A DNA stretch of 64,000 nucleotides from Streptomyces bambusae (GTDB lineage Bacteria; Actinomycetota; Actinomycetes; Streptomycetales; Streptomycetaceae): NCBI RefSeq assembly GCF_020532645.1, contig NZ_JAJAUZ010000024.1, positions 1-64,000 on the forward strand, read 5' to 3'. Shown here one piece after another: positions 58,360-64,000 of the stretch (its first letter is position 1; each line of letters opens with the position of its first letter). Position numbers and translations under genes: made by a program. Under the pieces are notes generated by a model. The model was given only the letters and a program-made list of their open reading frames with translations. It was not told where the DNA came from and made no database searches.

Positions 58360-61314
58360 ATGAGGCACCGCGCGAGATCGATCCTCGCCGCCAGCGCACT
58401 CGTCCTCGGTTCGATGGCCGCCGTTCCGGTGGCGCAGGCCCAGCCCGGCGGCACCGCCCCCGGCCCGGCCGCCGACGAAGTACGGGTCTACGACGCCGAC
58501 ATCACGCGGGATCAGGTCCCGCTCGTCCTCGCCGCCGGACAGGACGGGCACGAGCTCAGCGAGCGCGCCCCCGCGAAGGGCACCGCCCGAGTGGAACTCT
58601 TCCTCACCGGGGCCCAGGCCAAGGCGCTCGCCGCCCAAGGCGTCCGGCTCGCGGAGCGGAAGGTCCCGGCCGGCGCCACCGCCCGCGCCCGGGCCGCCGG
58701 CGACGGGGTCTTCCGCCCGTACAGCGGCGCCGGCGGCCTCAAGGAGGAGATCGTCCGCACCGCCGCGGCCAACCCGGGCCTGGCCAAGGTCGTCTCCATC
58801 GGCAAGTCCGTGAAGGGCCAGGACATCCTCGCCCTCAAGGTCACCCGCGGCGCCCGCAGCTCCAAGGACGGCTCCAAGCCCTCCGTGCTCTACATGTCCA
58901 ACCAGCACGCCCGCGAGTGGATCACCCCGGAGATGACCCGCCGGCTGATGCACCACGTCCTCGACGGCTACGGCAAGGACAAGCGCATCACCCGGCTGGT
59001 GAACACCACCGAGCTGTGGTTCCTGCTGTCCGCCAACCCCGACGGCTACGACTACACCCACGCCGCCGACGGCGAGCGGCTGTGGCGCAAGAACATGCGC
59101 GACAACGACGGCGACGGCAAGCACACCAGCTCCGACGGCGTCGACCTCAACCGCAACTTCGCCTTCAAGTGGGGCTACGACAACGAGGGTTCCTCGCCCA
59201 GCCCGTTCAGCGAGACCTACCGCGGCAAGGGCCCCAACTCGGAGCCCGAGACCGTCGCCCTCGACCGGTTCGAGCGCCGCATCGGCTTCGAGTACGGCAT
59301 CAACTACCACTCCGCCGCCGAGCTGATCCTCTACGGCGTGGGCTGGCAGGTCGCCACCCCCACCCCTGACGACGTGGTCTACAAGGCCCTCGCCGGCACC
59401 CCGGAGAAGCCCGCCGTACCCGGCTACCACCCGCAGGTCTCCTCCGAGCTGTACGTGACCAACGGCGACGCCGACGGGCACGCCGGCAACGTCAACGGCA
59501 TCATGATGTTCACGCCGGAGATGACCACCTGCCAGACCGCCTCGGCGATCGACCCGAACGACGCCTGGAAGCCCGAGGACTGCCGCTCCGGCTTCAACTT
59601 CCCGGACGACGAGAAGCTCATCCAGGGCGAGTTCGCCAAGAACATCCCCTTCGCGCTGTCCGTCGCCGACAGCGCCGCGCGCCCCGACCGGCCGGTCTCC
59701 TCGGTCGGCATGACCGCCGCCGAGTTCACCCCCGACACCTTCACCACGTCGTACGCCCGCGGCGCCGGCCAGCCCGTGGCCGTCACCGCCCGCAAGGCCC
59801 TGCGCAACAAGCAGCTGCACTACCGCGTCAACGGCGGCCGCACCCACCACAAGCCGCTCAAGGCCTGGCAGGGGGGCGAGGTCTACGGCGGACTCGACAA
59901 CCTCTGGTACGACCAGTACCGCGGCACCGTCGAGGGCGCCCGCCCGGGTGACACCGTCGAGGTCTGGTTCACCGGCCGCAACGCCGCCGGCAAGACCCTC
60001 GCCAGCGGCCGCTCCTCCTACACCGTGGCCGCCCGCCCGCGCGCCGACGTCCTCGTCGTCGCCGAGGAAGGCGCCCCGGCCAAGCACGCACAGGCGTACG
60101 TGGACGCCGTGCGCGCGAGCGGCCGTACCGCGGTGGTCTGGGACGTCGCCACCCAGGGCGCGCCGCACGCGCTCGGCGTGCTGTCCCACTTCCGCGCCGT
60201 CGTCCACCACACCGGCGCCCAGGCGCCCGGCGGCGCCACCCAGCTCGCCCTGCGCGACTACCTCAACGAGGGCGGCAAGCTGGTCGAGGCCGGTGAACTC
60301 GCCGGCGGCCGGGCCCAGGTGGGCCCCGCGCTGACCGACGACTTCAGCCAGTACTGGCTGGGCGCCTTCGGCCGCACCAACGCCCGCGGCGCCACCGGCT
60401 TCACCGGTGCCGGCGCCCTCGGCGGCGTCCAGGGCGCGGTCGGCGACGCCGACGGCAACCCGCTCAACGCCCCCGGCGCGTACTCCGTCACCTCGGACGC
60501 CCTCGACCCGAAGACGTTCCCGCAGTTCCGCAGCGCGCAGGCGGGCTCGTACGCCGGCGTGGTCAACCCGTACGCCCCGTACGCCGGGTCGTGGATGGCC
60601 GCGACCACCCACGAGGACGACGCATGGCGCCGGCTGGTCCGCACCGTCGACCTGACCGGGGTCACCGCGGCCGACCGCCCGCAGCTCAAGACGGCCCTCA
60701 ACTGGAACACCGAGCCGGGCTACGACCACGCCGTGCTGGAGGCCCACACCGCCGGCGGCGAGGACTGGACCACCCTGCCCGAAGCCTCCGGCCTGACCAC
60801 CCAGACCGTGCCCGCGGAGTGCGAGGCCGGCTTCTTCATGAACGGCCACCCCTTCCTCGGCCACTACCTGACCCTCGGCGCCGGCGCCTGCACCCCGGCC
60901 GGCACCAGCGGGGCCTGGAACAGCTTCACCGGATCCTCCGGCGGCTGGAAGGAGGCCACCTTCGACCTCAGCGCCTACGCGGGCCGGAAGGTCGAGCTGT
61001 CCCTGTCCTACATCTCCGACCCGGGCTCCGGCGGCCGCGGCCTGTTCGCGGACCAGACCAGGCTCGTCGTCGGTGGTGCCGAGCGCGACGCCGAAGGCTT
61101 CGAGACCTCGCTGGGCGGCTGGACCGCCCAGGGGGCACCTGCCGGAAGTCCCGTGATTCCGGGACAATGGTCCCGCTCCGGCGAGCTGTTCAAGTCCTAC
61201 GCGTCCGTCACCACGCGTGACACCGTCCTCCTCGGTTTCGGGCTGGAGCACCTGCCCGCGGCCGCGGACCGCTTGGCACTGATCGGCAAGGCGCTCCGCT
61301 CGCTCCGCCGCTGA
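58360..61314 (+). CDS. Secreted M14-family zinc carboxypeptidase
   Basis: 984 aa. Signal peptide about residues 1-27 (ILAASALVLGSMAAVPVAQA). A pro-region precedes the M14 domain (about 120-440). Zinc ligands His183 and Glu186 in SNQHAREWITPEM and His317 in INYHSAAE; the catalytic Glu387 is in FTPEM. Substrate-binding GVDLNRNFAFKWGYDNEGSS is conserved. The remaining 500 residues hold a beta-sandwich (EFTPDTFTTSYARGAGQPVA), a glutamine-amidotransferase-like segment (RADVLVVAEEGAPAKHAQAY) and a C-terminal immune-inhibitor-like part (SFTGSSGGWKEATFDLSAYA). It releases C-terminal residues from extracellular peptides. ATG 58360 has GGGGGG close upstream. Confidence 0.94.
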   Translation: MRHRARSILAASALVLGSMAAVPVAQAQPGGTAPGPAADEVRVYDADITRDQVPLVLAAGQDGHELSERAPAKGTARVELFLTGAQAKALAAQGVRLAERKVPAGATARARAAGDGVFRPYSGAGGLKEEIVRTAAANPGLAKVVSIGKSVKGQDILALKVTRGARSSKDGSKPSVLYMSNQHAREWITPEMTRRLMHHVLDGYGKDKRITRLVNTTELWFLLSANPDGYDYTHAADGERLWRKNMRDNDGDGKHTSSDGVDLNRNFAFKWGYDNEGSSPSPFSETYRGKGPNSEPETVALDRFERRIGFEYGINYHSAAELILYGVGWQVATPTPDDVVYKALAGTPEKPAVPGYHPQVSSELYVTNGDADGHAGNVNGIMMFTPEMTTCQTASAIDPNDAWKPEDCRSGFNFPDDEKLIQGEFAKNIPFALSVADSAARPDRPVSSVGMTAAEFTPDTFTTSYARGAGQPVAVTARKALRNKQLHYRVNGGRTHHKPLKAWQGGEVYGGLDNLWYDQYRGTVEGARPGDTVEVWFTGRNAAGKTLASGRSSYTVAARPRADVLVVAEEGAPAKHAQAYVDAVRASGRTAVVWDVATQGAPHALGVLSHFRAVVHHTGAQAPGGATQLALRDYLNEGGKLVEAGELAGGRAQVGPALTDDFSQYWLGAFGRTNARGATGFTGAGALGGVQGAVGDADGNPLNAPGAYSVTSDALDPKTFPQFRSAQAGSYAGVVNPYAPYAGSWMAATTHEDDAWRRLVRTVDLTGVTAADRPQLKTALNWNTEPGYDHAVLEAHTAGGEDWTTLPEASGLTTQTVPAECEAGFFMNGHPFLGHYLTLGAGACTPAGTSGAWNSFTGSSGGWKEATFDLSAYAGRKVELSLSYISDPGSGGRGLFADQTRLVVGGAERDAEGFETSLGGWTAQGAPAGSPVIPGQWSRSGELFKSYASVTTRDTVLLGFGLEHLPAAADRLALIGKALRSLRR

Positions 61315-61337
61315 CCCAGGGCGACGAGGGCCAAAGT

Positions 61338-61378
61338 CCCGGCGTCCGGTACCGAAGTCACGGGTACCGGACGCCGGG
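61338..61378 (+). terminator. Carboxypeptidase terminator
   Basis: A perfect 16-bp stem (61338-61353 with 61363-61378) with a 9-nt loop, 23 bp after the stop codon. Confidence 0.85.
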
Positions 61379-61523
61379 GCGGACCTGGCACGCGGACCGG
61401 CGGGTGTCAGGCGGCGCTCGATGTCACTCCACGCCTCACGGAGAGGTAGGGTCGTAAGCGGTCGGGGACATCCCATACAGCTCGCCGGCGGACAGGCCGG
61501 CGCACATACGAGGAGATCGGTTC

Positions 61524-62528
<1,005 letters not shown>

Positions 62529-62529
62529 T

Positions 62530-62600
62530 CAACAGGGCAGGCACCACGATGTAAGCGAAGGGCTCGGGCGGCGCAACGGTGCGCCGCACGGGCCCTGTTG
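62530..62600 (+). promoter_or_regulatory. Structured gap-pgk intergenic element
   Basis: Two mutually exclusive folds are visible. A hairpin of about 15 bp (62560-62575 with 62580-62595, loop ACGG, one mismatch and one G-U) resembles a terminator or processing site. Alternatively CAACAGGGC (62530-62538) pairs with GCCCTGTTG (62592-62600), using the 3' edge of the first stem. Since gap-pgk-tpiA are expected to be co-transcribed, this may tune relative gap and pgk expression. Confidence 0.55.
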
Positions 62601-62659
62601 CTTGCCGCGTCACCAGTCGCCCACCGGGTGAAGGTCAACAAAGGAGTCAGAACAGCACC

Positions 62660-63871
62660 ATGAAGACCATCGACGAACTTCTCGCCGAAGGCGTCGCGGG
62701 CAAGCGCGTCTTCGTACGCGCCGACCTGAACGTGCCGCTCGCCGACGGCGTGATCACGGACGACGGCCGCATCCGCGCCGTCCAGCCGACCATCGCGAAG
62801 CTCGCCGAGGCCGGCGCCCGCGTGATCGTCGCCTCCCACCTCGGCCGCCCGAAGGGCGCGCCGGACCCGGCCTTCTCGCTCGCCCCGGCCGCCGCGCGCC
62901 TCGGTGAACTCCTGGGCCGGGACGTCGCGTTCGCCACCGACACGGTCGGCGCCTCCGCCAAGGAGACCGTCGCCGCGCTCGCCGACGGCCAGGTCGCCGT
63001 GATCGAGAACCTGCGCTTCAACGCCGGCGAGACCTCGAAGGACGACGCCGAGCGCGGCGCCTTCGCCGACCAGCTCGCCGAGCTGGCCGACGTCTACGTC
63101 GGCGACGGCTTCGGCGCCGTCCACCGCAAGCACGCCTCGGTCTTCGACCTCCCGGCGCGCCTCCCGCACGCCGCCGGCCATCTCATCGCCACCGAGGTCG
63201 GCGTCCTGAAGAAGCTCACCGCCGACGTGCGGCGCCCGTACGTCGTGGTGCTCGGCGGCGCCAAGGTCTCCGACAAGCTCGCCGTCATCGACGAGCTGCT
63301 CGGCAAGGCCGACCGCATCCTGATCGGCGGCGGCATGGCGTACACCTTCCTCAAGGCCAAGGGCCACGAGGTGGGCATCTCCCTGCTCCAGGAAGACCAG
63401 ATCCCGGCCGTCCTGGAGTACATGGAGCGCGCCGAGAAGACCGGTGTCGAGCTGGTCCTCCCGGTCGACGTCCTGGTCTCCACGGACTTCCCCGACCTCA
63501 AGGGCAAGACCCCGGCCGTCTTCGAGACCGTCGACGCGGACAAGATCCCCGCCGACAAGGAGGGTCTCGACATCGGCCCGAAGACCCGCGAGCTGTACGC
63601 CTCGAAGATCGTCGACGCGGAGACGGTGTTCTGGAACGGCCCGGTCGGCGTCTTCGAGCACCCCGACTACGCCGGCGGCACCACCGCCGTGGCGCAGGCC
63701 CTGCTCGACAGCAGCGCCTTCACCGTGGTCGGCGGCGGCGACTCCGCCGCGGCCGTGCGCACCCTCGGCTTCGACGAGAACGCTTTTGGACACATCTCCA
63801 CCGGCGGTGGCGCCAGCCTCGAATACCTCGAAGGCAAGACTCTCCCCGGCATCGCAGCACTGGAAGGCTGA
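62660..63871 (+). CDS. pgk: Phosphoglycerate kinase
   Basis: 403 aa. Transfers phosphate from 1,3-bisphosphoglycerate to ADP in glycolysis. Family signature KRVFVRADLNVPLADGVITD near the N-terminus, VIVASHLGRPKGAPDPAFSL for substrate binding, ENLRFNAGETSKDD, VVVLGGAKVSDKLAVIDELL, and the C-terminal nucleotide loop VVGGGDSAAAVRTLG with HISTGGGASLEYLEGKTLPG. Full length for a bacterial Pgk. ATG 62660 follows AAGGAG 13 nt upstream. Its stop is 3 bp before the tpiA start. Confidence 0.98.
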   Translation: MKTIDELLAEGVAGKRVFVRADLNVPLADGVITDDGRIRAVQPTIAKLAEAGARVIVASHLGRPKGAPDPAFSLAPAAARLGELLGRDVAFATDTVGASAKETVAALADGQVAVIENLRFNAGETSKDDAERGAFADQLAELADVYVGDGFGAVHRKHASVFDLPARLPHAAGHLIATEVGVLKKLTADVRRPYVVVLGGAKVSDKLAVIDELLGKADRILIGGGMAYTFLKAKGHEVGISLLQEDQIPAVLEYMERAEKTGVELVLPVDVLVSTDFPDLKGKTPAVFETVDADKIPADKEGLDIGPKTRELYASKIVDAETVFWNGPVGVFEHPDYAGGTTAVAQALLDSSAFTVVGGGDSAAAVRTLGFDENAFGHISTGGGASLEYLEGKTLPGIAALEG

Positions 63872-63874
63872 CCC

Positions 63875-64000
63875 GTGACCGACCGCACTCCGCTGATGGC
63901 GGGCAACTGGAAGATGAACCTCAACCACCTTGAGGCCATCGCCCACGTCCAGAAGCTCGCCTTCGCCCTGGCCGACAAGGACTACGACGCGACCGAGGTC
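63875..64000 (+). CDS. tpiA: Triosephosphate isomerase (5' part, cut by window end)
   Basis: The first 42 codons are present. GTG 63875 gives VTDRTPLMAGNWKMNLNHLE, the typical N-terminus with the catalytic-site Asn and Lys of NWKMN. Interconverts dihydroxyacetone phosphate and glyceraldehyde 3-phosphate. It begins 3 bp after pgk and is surely co-transcribed. The rest, with the catalytic His and Glu, lies beyond the window. Confidence 0.95.
   Translation, partial: MTDRTPLMAGNWKMNLNHLEAIAHVQKLAFALADKDYDATEV

Overview
This window comes from a Streptomyces (Streptomycetaceae) chromosome. Supporting signs are very high G+C with strong third-position bias, frequent GTG starts, a long chaplin, the sporulation regulator whiA, a mycothiol-dependent-type enzyme, and the actinobacterial core order polA - rpsA - coaE - uvrB - terC - uvrA - uvrC - rapZ - yvcK - whiA - gap - pgk - tpiA. 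I see no prophage, insertion sequence, CRISPR array, rRNA or tRNA. It reads as core chromosome with small lineage-specific insertions.

Layout. 1-5.4 kb, minus strand: a branched-chain amino acid binding lipoprotein, a small lipoprotein, a hotdog thioesterase and a YdeP/FdhF-type molybdopterin oxidoreductase. 5.5-12.1 kb: polA, a DUF4184 membrane protein, a secreted lytic transglycosylase with a long Thr-Pro tail, and a 46-residue membrane peptide next to a DUF3068/PorA-like protein. Two copies of a GC-rich intergenic repeat lie here. 12.1-19.1 kb: hrpB and a methyltransferase face rpsA, which has a clear promoter and a structured leader, followed by a PAC2 protein and coaE. 19.2-26 kb: small envelope proteins, a membrane-tethered HTH regulator, and a SNF2 helicase/SWIM protein pair. 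26-36.6 kb: chaplin, DUF2293, a WGR/beta-propeller protein, a P-loop-defective 'uridine kinase', the psuG-psuK pseudouridine salvage pair, cupin, MFS, ogt, GDPD and an MHYT sensor. 36.6-42.8 kb: uvrB, two TerD-family genes and terC. terC sits behind a very clear yybP-ykoY manganese riboswitch with a readable translational switch. 42.8-53.1 kb: MFS, MBL hydrolase, DinB/MPI-like enzyme, uvrA, PfkB kinase, Rieske lipoprotein, and an HTH regulator divergent from a secreted papain-like protease and its translationally coupled surface partner. 53.2-64 kb: uvrC-rapZ-yvcK-whiA with overlapping starts, an M14 carboxypeptidase, and gap-pgk-tpiA (tpiA cut by the window end).

Themes. All three excision-repair genes (uvrA, uvrB, uvrC) plus polA and ogt are in the window. 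The rapZ-yvcK-whiA block links cell-wall/metabolic signalling to sporulation. Ter proteins and the Mn riboswitch suggest metal homeostasis. At least ten genes carry a TANNNT -10 hexamer only 6-8 nt before the start codon, which predicts leaderless transcripts. The best candidates for undescribed biology are the HTH regulator / cysteine protease / anchored partner cassette (50.4-53.1 kb), the TerD-FtsK-like hybrid, the WGR-propeller protein facing a dead-P-loop kinase, and the structured leaders before rpsA and between gap and pgk. All functions are read from sequence alone; no database search was run.
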